Under the pieces are notes generated by a model. That model saw only the letters and a program-made list of their open reading frames with translations, did no database searches and was not told where the DNA came from. From NCBI GenBank assembly GCA_963775635.1, contig CAVZJO010000012.1, positions 172,485 through 236,484 of the forward strand: 64,000 nucleotides of DNA. Direction: 5' to 3'. Positions 28,731-37,942 of the stretch are shown piece by piece; the stretch's first letter is position 1; each line of letters begins with the position of its first letter. This DNA is from JALORV01 sp963775635. GTDB taxonomy: Bacteria > Pseudomonadota > Gammaproteobacteria > Burkholderiales > Burkholderiaceae_F. The position numbers and the translations under genes were made by a program.

Positions 28731-29297
28731 ATGCCGAGCGACTCGATGGAACTGAGGCATCAGCTCCTGATCGCCATGCCAGCCATGGCGGATCCGAACT
28801 TTTCCGGCTCGGTGGTCTACATCTGCGATCACAGTGCGCGCGGGGCTCTCGGCCTGGTGATCAACCGGCCGACCGACCTGCTGCTCGCCACGCTGTTCGA
28901 TCGCATCGACCTCAAGCTCGAGATCGCCCCGTGGAAGGACACGCCGGTATTTTTTGGCGGTCCGGTACAGACGGAGCGGGGGTTCGTTCTTCATCCTGCT
29001 ACCTCGGCCTACAGTTCGACCTTGCCGGTGACTCCCGAAATCTCGCTCACCACGTCCAAGGATGTGCTGGAGGCGGTCGCACAGGGCAGCGGGCCGCAGA
29101 AGATGCTGGTGACGCTGGGCTACTCGGGCTGGGGCGCCGGCCAACTCGAAGGCGAGATCGCGGCCAATGCGTGGCTGACGGTGGCCGCGAACCCGCAGAT
29201 CCTGTTCGACACACCGGCCGACGAACGCTACGACGCGGCGCTGAAGCTGCTCGGTGTCGATCCCACCCAGCTATCCGGGTTGGCGGGCCATGCGTAG
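28731..29297 (+). CDS. algH: AlgH/YqgE family protein (UPF0301)
   Basis: A protein of 188 residues starting MPSDSMELRHQLLIAMPAM. Family features: DPNFSGSVVYICDH, GALGLVINRPT, FFGGPV and LGYSGWGAGQLEGEI. The family is often encoded next to ruvX, as here, where the algH stop overlaps an in-frame ATG of ruvX. The molecular function is not established. The start was taken after the end of the repeat region. Confidence 0.92.
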   Translation: MPSDSMELRHQLLIAMPAMADPNFSGSVVYICDHSARGALGLVINRPTDLLLATLFDRIDLKLEIAPWKDTPVFFGGPVQTERGFVLHPATSAYSSTLPVTPEISLTTSKDVLEAVAQGSGPQKMLVTLGYSGWGAGQLEGEIAANAWLTVAANPQILFDTPADERYDAALKLLGVDPTQLSGLAGHA

Positions 29298-29352
29298 GCC
29301 GCCGGCCGCCGCCTCCCGCGAAATACCTCTCCCAGTTTCTGTTTCCGCTTTG

Positions 29353-29748
29353 ATGATGACGGGCGGCGTCGTCCTGGGCTTCGACTTCGGCACGCGGCGT
29401 ATCGGCGTGGCGATCGCCAATGCGGTCACGCGCATCGCCCGACCGCTATCGACGGTCGAGGCGTCGGACGCCCGCGCGCGCTGGAAGGCGATCTCGGCAC
29501 TGGTCGACGAATGGCAGCCAGGCAGCTTCGTTGTCGGCATACCGCGTCATCCTGACGGCGCTGCGCACGAGCTGACCGCACGCTGCGAACGCTTCGCCCG
29601 ACAACTCGAAGGCCGCTTCAGGCTGCCGGTCGCGCGAGTCGACGAGCGCTACAGTTCGGCCGTGTCCGAGGGTGCCACTGACGTCGATGCCGCCGCCGCA
29701 GCGGTGATCCTGCAGCAGTGGCTGGGGGAGAGTGAACGCGATGCTTGA
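29353..29748 (+). CDS. ruvX: Holliday junction resolvase-like protein RuvX/YqgF
   Basis: An RNase H-fold protein of 131 residues: VLGFDFGTRRIGVAIA at the start, VVGIPRHPDG in the middle and VDERYSSAVSE with the final acidic residues near the C-terminus. YqgF acts in 16S rRNA 5'-end maturation and is related to RuvC. The ATG at 29353 gives the family length; an upstream in-frame ATG at 29290, overlapping the algH stop, would add 21 residues. Confidence 0.92.
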   Translation: MMTGGVVLGFDFGTRRIGVAIANAVTRIARPLSTVEASDARARWKAISALVDEWQPGSFVVGIPRHPDGAAHELTARCERFARQLEGRFRLPVARVDERYSSAVSEGATDVDAAAAAVILQQWLGESERDA

Positions 29749-30247
29749 CCTGGATGCCGAGTCGCTTTACCGCGCACTGCTGACCCGTGCCCGCGAGACC
29801 TTTGCCGGTGCGGCGCCGAAACTGGTCGGCGTGCATACCGGCGGCGTGTGGCTGGCCGAACGCCTGCGGCGAGATCTCGGCGTCGATGCGCCGGTCGGCA
29901 TCCTCGATGTGTCGTTCTACCGCGACGACTTCGACCGCAGCGGACTGAAGCCCGACGTGCGGCCCTCGCAGATCGCCTTCGACGTCGCCGGCAGCCACAT
30001 CCTGCTGGTCGACGACGTGCTCAATACCGGCCGCACCGTGCGCGCGGCGATGAACGAGATCTTCGACTACGGGCGACCCGCCCGCGTCGACCTCGCGGTA
30101 CTGGTCGACCGTGGAGGCCGCGAACTGCCGATCGCCGCGACCGTGGTCGGAGCCACGCTGGAGTTTCCGGCCGATGTCAGCGTGGTGCTTGCCCGTGACG
30201 ACGACGAACGCCTGCACCTGACCATGGAGAAGCGCGGTGGCGAATAA
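29732..30247 (+). CDS. pyrR: PyrR-type uracil phosphoribosyltransferase / regulator
   Basis: A protein of 171 residues with the PRPP-binding loop ILLVDDVLNTGRTVRAA and the LVGVHTGGVWLAERL segment. In Gram-positives PyrR is an RNA-binding attenuator of pyr genes; in proteobacteria only the phosphoribosyltransferase activity is well supported. It overlaps ruvX by 17 bp and pyrB by 11 bp, so the three are translationally coupled. No PyrR attenuator hairpin is evident upstream of pyrB. Confidence 0.92.
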   Translation: MNAMLDLDAESLYRALLTRARETFAGAAPKLVGVHTGGVWLAERLRRDLGVDAPVGILDVSFYRDDFDRSGLKPDVRPSQIAFDVAGSHILLVDDVLNTGRTVRAAMNEIFDYGRPARVDLAVLVDRGGRELPIAATVVGATLEFPADVSVVLARDDDERLHLTMEKRGGE

Positions 30248-31208
30248 CCCGCAGTTGAATCGCCACGGAGAACTACATCACTTGCTGTCGATCGAAGGCC
30301 TGCCGCGCAGCGTCATCGAGCGCATCCTCACCACCGCCGACAGCTTCATCAATGTCGCGGAACGCGAAGTTAAGAACGTGCCGCTGCTGCGCGGCAAGAG
30401 CGTTTTCAACCTGTTCTTCGAAAACAGCACGCGCACGCGGACGACGTTTGAGATCGCGGCGCGACGGCTGTCGGCTGACGTCTTCAATCTCGACATCACG
30501 CGATCGAGCGCGGCCAAGGGCGAGTCGCTGCTGGACACCATCGACAACCTGACGGCGATGCAGGCCGACATGTTCGTCGTCCGGCATGCCGCGAGCGGCG
30601 CCCCGTACCTGATCGCACGACATGCGTCCGAAAGCGCACCGCACGTGCATGTGATCAACGCCGGCGACGGGCGCCATGCGCACCCGACGCAGGGTTTACT
30701 CGACATGTACACGATCCGGCACTACAAGAAGGACTTCAGCCGGCTGACGGTCGCGGTGGTCGGCGACATCCTGCACTCGCGAGTCGCACGTTCGGATATC
30801 CACGCGCTGACCACGCTCGGTGTGGCGGAAGTGCGCGCTGTCGGGCCGCTGACGCTGCTGCCGGCCGGCCTCGAGCAGATGGGCGTGCGCGTCTGCACGC
30901 GGATTGACGAAGGCATCCGCGGCGCCGACGTCGTCATCATGCTGCGGCTGCAGAGCGAGCGGATGCGGGGTGCGTTGCTGCCTTCTGCGCAGGAGTACTT
31001 CGCCCAGTACGGGCTGACGCCGGAGCGGCTGGCGCAGGCGCGACCCGATGCGATCGTGATGCACCCGGGGCCGATGAATCGCGGTGTGGAGATCGATTCA
31101 CGTGTTGCCGACGGCAGCGCCAGCGTGATCCTGCCTCAGGTCACCTTCGGCATCGCGGTGCGCATGGCGGTCATGTCGATCGTCGCATCGTCGGCGAGAA
31201 TGCAATGA
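30237..31208 (+). CDS. pyrB: Aspartate carbamoyltransferase catalytic subunit
   Basis: An enzyme of 323 residues catalysing the first committed step of pyrimidine synthesis. The carbamoyl-phosphate loop FENSTRTRTTFE, the HPTQGLLD block, the VVGDILHSRVARS strand and the VMHPGPMNRGVEID segment are all present. It starts with GTG at 30237, inside the end of pyrR. No pyrI regulatory subunit is nearby. The partner is probably the inactive dihydroorotase encoded 73 bp downstream. Confidence 0.97.
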   Translation: MANNPQLNRHGELHHLLSIEGLPRSVIERILTTADSFINVAEREVKNVPLLRGKSVFNLFFENSTRTRTTFEIAARRLSADVFNLDITRSSAAKGESLLDTIDNLTAMQADMFVVRHAASGAPYLIARHASESAPHVHVINAGDGRHAHPTQGLLDMYTIRHYKKDFSRLTVAVVGDILHSRVARSDIHALTTLGVAEVRAVGPLTLLPAGLEQMGVRVCTRIDEGIRGADVVIMLRLQSERMRGALLPSAQEYFAQYGLTPERLAQARPDAIVMHPGPMNRGVEIDSRVADGSASVILPQVTFGIAVRMAVMSIVASSARMQ

Positions 31209-31281
31209 GCGCCGCCGGGCCGCTCCCAAGGCGCTCGCTCCCCCTTGGGGGGACCGGCGCGCAGCGCCGTAGGGGGCACCA
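31209..31281. repeat. Short palindromic intergenic repeat between pyrB and pyrX
   Basis: This GC-rich gap contains CCAAGG and CCTTGG arms and a CCCCCTTGGGGGG palindrome, followed by GGCGCGCAGCGCC. The look is that of the short repeats common between Burkholderiales genes. It may fold strongly in the pyrB-pyrX mRNA. Confidence 0.4.
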
Positions 31282-32553
31282 ATGAACATCGCGATCGTTA
31301 ACGGCCGCGTCGTCGATCCCGCTTCAGAGCACGATGCGGTCGGCGGCCTTTACATCGCCCAGGGGCGCATCGCCGGTATCGGTCGCGCGCCCGAAGGTTT
31401 CCGCGTCGAGCGCGAGATTGACGCCCGCGGCATGGTGGTCGCACCGGGCCTGGTCGACCTGTGCGCGCGGCTGCGCGAGCCGGGTTCGGAAGGGGGCCTC
31501 AAGGTCGAGATGCTCGCGGCGCTGGCCGGCGGGGTCACCGGTGTGGTCTGCCCTCCCGATACCGATCCTCCACTCGATGAACCCGGACTGGTGCGCATGC
31601 TGCGGCAGCGGTCGCGCGAATCGGCGGGTGCACGCACGTATCCGGTCGGCGCGCTGACGGTGCAGTTGCAGGGCGAGGCGCTGGCCGAGTTGAAAACGCT
31701 GGCAGAGACCGGTTGCGTGGCATTCATGCAGACCGGCAGCCTGCCGCACGACAACGGCATGCTGTTGCAGGCGATGCGCTATGCGCGGACCTTCGACCTG
31801 CCGCTGTGGCTGCGTCCGGTGGAGGACACGCTCGCCGGCAACGGGGTCGCGGCTGCCGGCCCCGTGGCGGGTCGGCTCGGGTTGCCGTCGATCCCGGTCG
31901 TGGCCGAAACCGTCGCATTGCACACGATATTCGAACTGCAACGCGCGACCGGCGCGCGCGTGCATGTCTGCCGGCTCTCATCGGCCGACGGAGTCGAGCT
32001 GGTGCGTCAGGCCAAGCGCGAGGGCCTGCCGGTGACCGCCGACGTCACGATCCACCACGTGCATCTGGTCGACGTCGACATCGGTTTCTTCGATCCGAGC
32101 TATCGGCTCGATCCGCCGCTGCGTTCGGTGCGCGACCGCGATGCGATCGTCGCCGGACTGGCCGATGGAACGATCGACGCAATCTGTTCCGACCACGCGC
32201 CGATGAGCGTCGAGGAGAAACTGCTGCCGTTCGGCGAGGCCGCGCCGGGTGCCAGCGCGCTCGAGACCCTGCTGCCGCTGACGCTCAAGTGGGCCACCGA
32301 GCGCAAGGTCGCCTTGTCCGCCGCACTGGCGAAGGTCACCAGCCGGGCCGCGGAAATCCTCAGCGAGGACACCGGCCGGCTGGCGGTCGGTGCGAAGGCC
32401 GATGTGGTCGTGTTCGACCCGGAGGCTCCGTGGCGGGTGACCGCCGATTCACTGCGCAGCTTCGGCAAGAGCACCCCGTATGCGGGCTACGAGTTGCAGG
32501 GGCGGGCTTTGTACACGCTGGTGGGCGGCGACGTCCGTTACGAAGCATCGTAA
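31282..32553 (+). CDS. pyrX: Non-catalytic dihydroorotase-like protein (PyrC'/PyrX)
   Basis: A protein of 423 residues with the dihydroorotase fold. The first metal-binding motif, normally D-x-H-x-H-L-R-E-P-G, reads DLCARLREPG, so both zinc-binding histidines are gone. That matches the PyrC' proteins of Pseudomonas, which have no dihydroorotase activity but are needed to assemble the aspartate carbamoyltransferase dodecamer. The CSDHAPMSVEEK region is kept. Position directly after pyrB supports the structural role. An active PyrC should be encoded elsewhere. Confidence 0.9.
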   Translation: MNIAIVNGRVVDPASEHDAVGGLYIAQGRIAGIGRAPEGFRVEREIDARGMVVAPGLVDLCARLREPGSEGGLKVEMLAALAGGVTGVVCPPDTDPPLDEPGLVRMLRQRSRESAGARTYPVGALTVQLQGEALAELKTLAETGCVAFMQTGSLPHDNGMLLQAMRYARTFDLPLWLRPVEDTLAGNGVAAAGPVAGRLGLPSIPVVAETVALHTIFELQRATGARVHVCRLSSADGVELVRQAKREGLPVTADVTIHHVHLVDVDIGFFDPSYRLDPPLRSVRDRDAIVAGLADGTIDAICSDHAPMSVEEKLLPFGEAAPGASALETLLPLTLKWATERKVALSAALAKVTSRAAEILSEDTGRLAVGAKADVVVFDPEAPWRVTADSLRSFGKSTPYAGYELQGRALYTLVGGDVRYEAS

Positions 32554-32555
32554 CC

Positions 32556-33368
32556 GTGCGCTACCTTCTCGCGCCGCTGCGGGTGGCGGCGATTGTGCTG
32601 CACATCCTGGTCGGGCTCGGCATCGCGTTCATCGCTTTTCCGCTCAGCCGGACGCAGGCGACGCGCAATCGCATCAATCACGGGTGGTCACGCTGGGTGC
32701 TGCGCCTGTGCGGCGCGCGGCTGCGCGTCAGCGGCCAGCCGATCAGCGACGAACTTGCGAGCACCGGCATGACGCCGGACAGCATCGGCCGGCTGCTCCT
32801 CTCGAATCACATCTCCTGGATCGACATCTTCGCAATCAACGCGGCGATGCCGTGCCGCTTCGTCGGGAAGGCAGAGATCGTTAGCTGGCCAGTCATCGGC
32901 CCCATGGTCAAGCACTCCGGAACGCTCTTCATCGAGCGTGGCCGGCGACGCGCGCTCGCGATGGTCAACGACGCCGTGCAGGGTCGCCTGCGGGCCGGCG
33001 AAAGCATCGTTGTGTTTCCCGAGGGCACCACGACACGCGGCGACCGCCTGCGTCCATTCCATTCGAACCTGCTCGCGCCCGCCGTGGAGGTGAAATGCCC
33101 CGTCTGGCCGGTTGGCCTGCGCTACACCGAGCGCGGCCGGTTCAGCGACGTTGCCGCGTTCGTCGGCGAAATGGGCCTTGTCACGTCCCTTGCCAAAATG
33201 CTGGTGGCGGACGAACTCGAGATCGAAGTCGCGTTCCTGCCGGCGCTCGATGCCTCGGCGAGCCAGAACCGGCACGCACTGGCGCGTGCTGCACACGCGG
33301 CGCTGTCGGCGCATTTCGGTCTGGTCGAAGTCCCCGAACGCGCGGAGATTCCCGATAACGGGTTCTAA
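32556..33368 (+). CDS. 1-acyl-sn-glycerol-3-phosphate acyltransferase family protein (PlsC-like)
   Basis: An inner-membrane acyltransferase of 270 residues. An N-terminal hydrophobic segment is followed by the catalytic HxxxxD box as NHISWID, then FVGKAEI, GTLFIERG and VFPEGTTT, the four standard blocks. It probably makes phosphatidic acid or acylates another lysophospholipid or lipid substrate. It starts with GTG three bases after the pyrX stop and appears to be in the same operon. Confidence 0.88.
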   Translation: MRYLLAPLRVAAIVLHILVGLGIAFIAFPLSRTQATRNRINHGWSRWVLRLCGARLRVSGQPISDELASTGMTPDSIGRLLLSNHISWIDIFAINAAMPCRFVGKAEIVSWPVIGPMVKHSGTLFIERGRRRALAMVNDAVQGRLRAGESIVVFPEGTTTRGDRLRPFHSNLLAPAVEVKCPVWPVGLRYTERGRFSDVAAFVGEMGLVTSLAKMLVADELEIEVAFLPALDASASQNRHALARAAHAALSAHFGLVEVPERAEIPDNGF

Positions 33369-33382
33369 CTCGACCCGGGCGC

Positions 33383-34186
33383 TTACGTTGGCGGGCAGTC
33401 AACCTGGAACAGCGTCCCGTCATCCAGACAAACGGCGGTCAGCTTGCCTCCCCACACGCAGCCGGTATCGATGCCGATCACATTGGCTCGCTGCACCAGC
33501 CCTTCAGTGGACCAGTGGCCGCAGACGATGCACGTATCGCGCGTCGCGCGCGCCGGATGATCGAACCAGGCGAACGTTCCGGGTGGCGCCGCCGCCGCCT
33601 CCGCCTTGAACTTGAGGCGCATACGTCCGTCCGCGTCGACGATGCGCAGACGGGTCAGCGCGTTGACGATGAAGCGCAGGCGGTCGTTTCCGGTCAACGT
33701 GTCGCTCCACCGGTCGGGCTGATTGCCGTACATGTGTTCGAGGAAGTTTTGGTAGTCGTCACGACTAAGACGCCGCTGGACTTCAAGCGAGCGTTCGAGA
33801 GTGTCGTCGGTGGTCCACGACGGAGGAACGCCCGCGTGCACGATCAGCGTGTCGCGCTCGAAAAGCGCGAGCGGCAGCGTGCGGACCCAGTCGATCAGGT
33901 CCCGCCGGTCGGGCGCGTCGAGGATCGGTTGCAACGTGTCCGAACGGTGCAGCGGCCGCATTCCGGCGTCGGCGGCCAGCAGGTGCAGGTCGTGGTTGCC
34001 GAGCACCGCGGCGGCCCGACCCTGTTGAACGAGCTTCCGCACGAAGCGCAGCGACTCGAGCGATTGCGGACCCCGATTGACCAGATCGCCGACGAAGAGC
34101 AGGCGTTCGGCGTCGGGCAGTCGCGCCAGCAGCGCCTGCAGGCTGGTGAGGCAACCCTGCAGGTCGCCGATGACATAGGTCCTCAT
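33383..34186 (-). CDS. apaH: Bis(5'-nucleosyl)-tetraphosphatase, symmetrical
   Basis: A metallophosphatase of 267 residues that splits Ap4A to two ADP and also acts on Np4-capped RNA. The metal site motifs are visible: GDLQGCL (near residue 7), GDLVNRGPQS, GNHDLHLL and the C-terminal GIDTGCVWGG. The start at 34186 (MRTYVIGD) fits the family; the frame continues upstream without support. Divergent from galU. Confidence 0.95.
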   Translation of the reverse strand: MRTYVIGDLQGCLTSLQALLARLPDAERLLFVGDLVNRGPQSLESLRFVRKLVQQGRAAAVLGNHDLHLLAADAGMRPLHRSDTLQPILDAPDRRDLIDWVRTLPLALFERDTLIVHAGVPPSWTTDDTLERSLEVQRRLSRDDYQNFLEHMYGNQPDRWSDTLTGNDRLRFIVNALTRLRIVDADGRMRLKFKAEAAAAPPGTFAWFDHPARATRDTCIVCGHWSTEGLVQRANVIGIDTGCVWGGKLTAVCLDDGTLFQVDCPPT

Positions 34187-34254
34187 GACGGCATCGTAAC
34201 GGCAGCGCAATACGCCTTTGTTAGCATCCGCTCGGCATTCCTCGAAGACTCCCA

Positions 34255-35091
34255 ATGAAACCAGTACGCAAAGCGGTATTCCCGGTCGCGGGCCTCGGTA
34301 CGCGATTTCTGCCAGCCACCAAGGCGATGCCGAAGGAGATGCTGCCGATCGTCGACAAGCCGCTGATCCAGTACGCGGTGGAGGAAGCGGCCGCGGCCGG
34401 CATCGTGCAGATGATCTTCATCACCGGCCGGCACAAGCGGTCGATCGAGGATCATTTCGACCGCGCGCCCGAGCTCGAGGCCGAACTCGAGGCCAAGGGC
34501 AAGACTGAACTGCTCGAGATCCTGCGCAACATTTCGCCGGAGGCCGAGAGCTTCGTCTACATCCGCCAGACCGAGCCGCTCGGCCTGGGACACGCCGTGC
34601 TGTGTGCCGCGCCGGTGGTGGGCGACGAGCCGTTTGCGGTCATCCTGGCCGATGATCTGATCGATGCCGAGCGTTCTGCCATCGGGCAGCTGGCTGATGT
34701 GCGCAGCCGGCTCGGTGGCGGCAGCGTGCTCGCCGTCGAGGACGTGCCGCGGGCGGACACGAGCAGGTACGGCATCGTCAGCAGCACCCCGCTTGACGAT
34801 CGAACCTCGCGAATGTCGCACATCGTCGAGAAGCCCGCGCCGGAGCAGGCGCCGTCGACGCTCGCCGTGTTGGGACGCTATGTGCTCGAACCCACGGTGT
34901 TCCGTCACCTAGCCACGATTCCACGCGGAGCCGGAGGCGAGATCCAGCTGACCGATGCGATCGCCCGAATCGTCCCCGAAGGAACCACCTACGCGTACCG
35001 CTATCGCGGCCAGCGGTTCGACTGCGGATCGAAGGAAGGCTTTCTCGCCGCCACCGTGCATTACGCCCGCAAGGCGGGTTACGCGATCTAG
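34255..35091 (+). CDS. galU: UTP-glucose-1-phosphate uridylyltransferase
   Basis: A nucleotidyltransferase of 278 residues that makes UDP-glucose. The signature GLGTRFLPATKAMPKEMLP lies at about 16-34, followed by VDKPLIQY and later FDCGSKEGFL. UDP-glucose feeds envelope polysaccharides, which fits its place at the edge of the polysaccharide island. Its end overlaps the end of the convergent WecA-like gene by four bases. Confidence 0.97.
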   Translation: MKPVRKAVFPVAGLGTRFLPATKAMPKEMLPIVDKPLIQYAVEEAAAAGIVQMIFITGRHKRSIEDHFDRAPELEAELEAKGKTELLEILRNISPEAESFVYIRQTEPLGLGHAVLCAAPVVGDEPFAVILADDLIDAERSAIGQLADVRSRLGGGSVLAVEDVPRADTSRYGIVSSTPLDDRTSRMSHIVEKPAPEQAPSTLAVLGRYVLEPTVFRHLATIPRGAGGEIQLTDAIARIVPEGTTYAYRYRGQRFDCGSKEGFLAATVHYARKAGYAI

Positions 35092-36180
35092 CCGTCGCGT
35101 TCGTAGTCCTGGGTAGCACTCGCACGCGCGCGCAGCCGATAAAGGCGAAAGGGCATAAAAAAAAGGCCGAAATAGACCGCGCAGATCATCAAGTACGACC
35201 AAAAGATCCAACGGTCGGCGACGCCGTAGCGCCACATCGCCGTGCCGATCGCCGCCAGCACAAAGTTGGCGCCGACCAGCAGCCCCAGCGTCTGCCACGG
35301 ACCATACCCTCGCCGCAGCAGCATGTGGTGGATGTGATCGCGGTCGGCCGCCATCGGGCTGCGCCGACGCGCGAGTCGCCGCACGGTGACGGTGAACACG
35401 TCCATCAGCACGATGCCGAGCACCCATAGCATCACCGGCGGCGCGACGGCGATGCCAGCGCGCTGAGTCAGCGCGATCGAGAACCACGCCACGGCGAAGC
35501 CGACCACCATGCTGCCCGCATCGCCCATGAACGTCCGATGGCGACCGCGCAAGCGGCCAGGGCAGATTGAAGAACAGGAAACCGGCGAGCGCACCTGCGA
35601 GCACGATCAAGATCTTGGCGGCGTTCGCATCGCCAATGGTCCAGGCGAACGCGGCCAGCACCAGCACGATGCCGAGCACCAGGCTGCCGGCCAGGCCATC
35701 GAGACCGTCGAGCATGTTGATCGCATTGACCACCGCAAGGACGGCGAGCACGGTCAGCGGGATCGCCCAGTGCCGCGTGTTGATCGGGTTGGTGCCGAAC
35801 AGATCACCGAGATTGATCAGGAAGTTTTCGCCCCACGATGTCATCAGCAGTGCGGCGATCACCTGCAGCAGCAGCTTGGTGCCGGGCGATATCTCGCCGA
35901 GATCGTCGAGCAGTCCGACCAATGCCAGCAGCAGCACGCCGGCGAAGAATGCGCTGTACTGCGCGAATGCGGAGAACGAAAACGCCAGCGCAAGGATCAG
36001 CCCGGCGGTGATCGCGATGCCGCCGGTCAGCGGCACCGAAGCGGCGTGCCGCTTGCGGCCGCCGGGATGATCGACCAGCCCCCAGCGCTCGGCGGGCCGC
36101 CGCAGCATCAGGATCAACAGCCCGGATAAAAACGCGGCGGCAGCGGCCTGCGCAAGATAGGTCAATGGCACGGTCGACAT
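35088..36180 (-). pseudogene. WecA/WbpL-like undecaprenyl-phosphate sugar-1-phosphate transferase, one frameshift
   Basis: A polytopic (MraY/WecA family) phosphoglycosyl transferase that starts lipid-linked glycan synthesis. The first two thirds (from 36180 to about 35,565) give the N-terminal helices, VDHPGGRKRH, GLLDDLGE and the NAINMLDGLDGLAG motif. The remainder is in another frame and gives FMGDAGSM and the histidine cluster RDHIHHMLLRRGYG. One extra base near 35,555-35,575 explains the break. Both halves are well conserved, so the gene is probably intact in the organism. It would be about 363 residues. Confidence 0.85.
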
Positions 36181-36209
36181 GACCGGATTATCCGCGATGC
36201 GCTCCTCGA

Positions 36210-37340
36210 TCAGGCGTGAGCGAGTAGCCGCCGATAGAGTGCCGTCGTCTTGTCGACCATCTGCGCCACTGAAAATTCTTCCCTGACGCGTTGCTGGCCC
36301 GCTGCTCCGAGCCGCGCCGACAACTGGCGGTCGGTGAGCAGGCGATTGAGCGCCTGGGCGAGCGCGGACTCGTCGCCGGGTTCGACCAGAAGTCCGGTTA
36401 CGCCGTCGAGTGTGACGTACTCCACGCCGGTGCCGAGCCGGGTCGCGACCACGGGCTTGCCGCATTGCATCGCTTCGAGCTGCACCAGTCCGAACTGTTC
36501 GGCGCGCTCGGTCGACGGCAGGCAGAACACATCACACGCGTCGTAATAGGCGACGAGCTCGGCATCGGGGATGAATCCGAGAAAGCGCACACGGTCAGAG
36601 ACTCGCACGTCTCGCGCAACCTGGCGCAGCGATTCAGTCGTCGGCCCGCGTCCTCCGATCCAGAGTTCCGCATCGACGGCACGCAGCGCGCGAATCAGGA
36701 TATCGAAGCCCTTGTAGTAAACATGCCGGCCGACTGTGAAAATCGCCGGCCGACTGCGCCGCTCTCCCGCCAACGCTTCGCGGCGCGCGCGGGCCGCGTC
36801 GGTCCATCCGAAAGCGCTGGCATCAAAGCCGTACGGAATGACTTCACGCAACTGCCCCGGCTTGCCGGCACCCATCTGCTGCGAAGAACTGAAATGCTGC
36901 GGGGTCGCACCGATGATCGCATCGGCATCGCGCACAAACGCATCCAGAAAGGGGCGATATAGGGCGAGGGCACCCTGCTGCTTGACGATATCGCTGTGCC
37001 ACGAGATCACACGCTTAAGTGAGCGCGGCAGACACATCGCAGTGAGCTGGCCGAGCGGATCCGGGAAGTGTAGGTGCACGATGTCGAAGCCATGCTCGCG
37101 ATGCAGCCGGCGCGCGATCCACGGCATTGTCGGCGCGATCGCGGCACTGGCGACGACGCCGTGGCTTGCGGCGCGCACGGTCAAGTAGTTGTAGCGGCGA
37201 TGCCGGTCGGTCCGCGCGGCGTCGTTCGCGACCAGGTTGATCGCCTCGATGCCGGCCGGCAGCGCGCCCAGCAGCGAGCGCAGATAGCGCTCGATGCCGC
37301 CGACGTCGCCGTCGAACTTACCGAGATGAAGGACTTTCAC
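36210..37340 (-). CDS. Glycosyltransferase family 4
   Basis: A GT-B fold enzyme of 376 residues. The N-terminal MKVLHLGKFDGDVGGIERYL and the C-terminal sugar-nucleotide site VFCLPSTERAEQFGLVQLEAM (acidic-x7-acidic pattern) define a GT4 enzyme. It probably transfers mannose, glucose or a related hexose to a lipid-linked glycan at the cytoplasmic face of the membrane. It is the second gene, after the methyltransferase gene, in a leftward group with the WecA-like gene downstream. The donor sugar cannot be read from sequence. Confidence 0.88.
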   Translation of the reverse strand: MKVLHLGKFDGDVGGIERYLRSLLGALPAGIEAINLVANDAARTDRHRRYNYLTVRAASHGVVASAAIAPTMPWIARRLHREHGFDIVHLHFPDPLGQLTAMCLPRSLKRVISWHSDIVKQQGALALYRPFLDAFVRDADAIIGATPQHFSSSQQMGAGKPGQLREVIPYGFDASAFGWTDAARARREALAGERRSRPAIFTVGRHVYYKGFDILIRALRAVDAELWIGGRGPTTESLRQVARDVRVSDRVRFLGFIPDAELVAYYDACDVFCLPSTERAEQFGLVQLEAMQCGKPVVATRLGTGVEYVTLDGVTGLLVEPGDESALAQALNRLLTDRQLSARLGAAGQQRVREEFSVAQMVDKTTALYRRLLAHA

Positions 37341-37371
37341 GCCGGACGAGATCTGGTCCGCACGCGCACGC

Positions 37372-37942
37372 TCACTTCACGACGCGCAGTTCGAAGAAGA
37401 TGTTGTACAGCGGGTAGAGGAACGCGTAGCGGTTCTCGTAGTGCGCCTTGTTTCGGTTGGCCCAGTTCAAGGCCCACCGGTGAAACCCTCGACGGTGAGG
37501 ACGTTCCTCGGCGTCGTACTCGCAGCGAATCATTTCGAAGCGAGCCTTCGAATAGCCCAGCCGAAAGGCGGGTGTGCCGGCTATGAAGTAATCGAAACTG
37601 CGCGATGTGAATGCGCGGCGGTGCGTCGGATCCGAGTAATAGTTGACGCTGCTCATGAACGGAGCGACTACCTCGACCGAGGCTCCCGGGCTGCCGACTC
37701 GCCAGATTTCCTCCATCGTATGCACGAAGTTCTCGACGTGTTCCAGACACATCTCGGCAGATGATGCGGTCCCACGAACTGTCGGCCAGCGGATAGGGGA
37801 ATACGTTGAGGTCGTGAACCAGGTCGGCCTGCGAGCCGGCGATGATGTCGACGCCGAACGCGCCCGGGGTCTTGCTGAATCCGCAGCCGAGCTCGAGGAT
37901 GCGCGAAGGCGCTGTCGCGGCCGGATCGCCGCCGTCGTTCAT
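37372..37942 (-). pseudogene. Class I SAM methyltransferase, one frameshift
   Basis: The start at 37942 (MNDGGDPAATAPS) overlaps the stop of the upstream methyltransferase gene as ATGA. The first frame has the SAM-binding LELGCGFSKTPGAFGVDI and reaches WDRIICRDV; one extra T near 37,745 then shifts the frame, and LEHVENFVHTMEEIWRV continues in the next frame to 37372. The product would be about 189 residues. The substrate is probably a sugar or glycan intermediate, judged from the neighbourhood only. Confidence 0.8.

Noticed and set aside
31713..32555. A 281-residue upstream extension of the PlsC-like frame
   Set aside because: It is the alternate frame of pyrX; the acyltransferase begins at GTG 32556 three bases after the pyrX stop.
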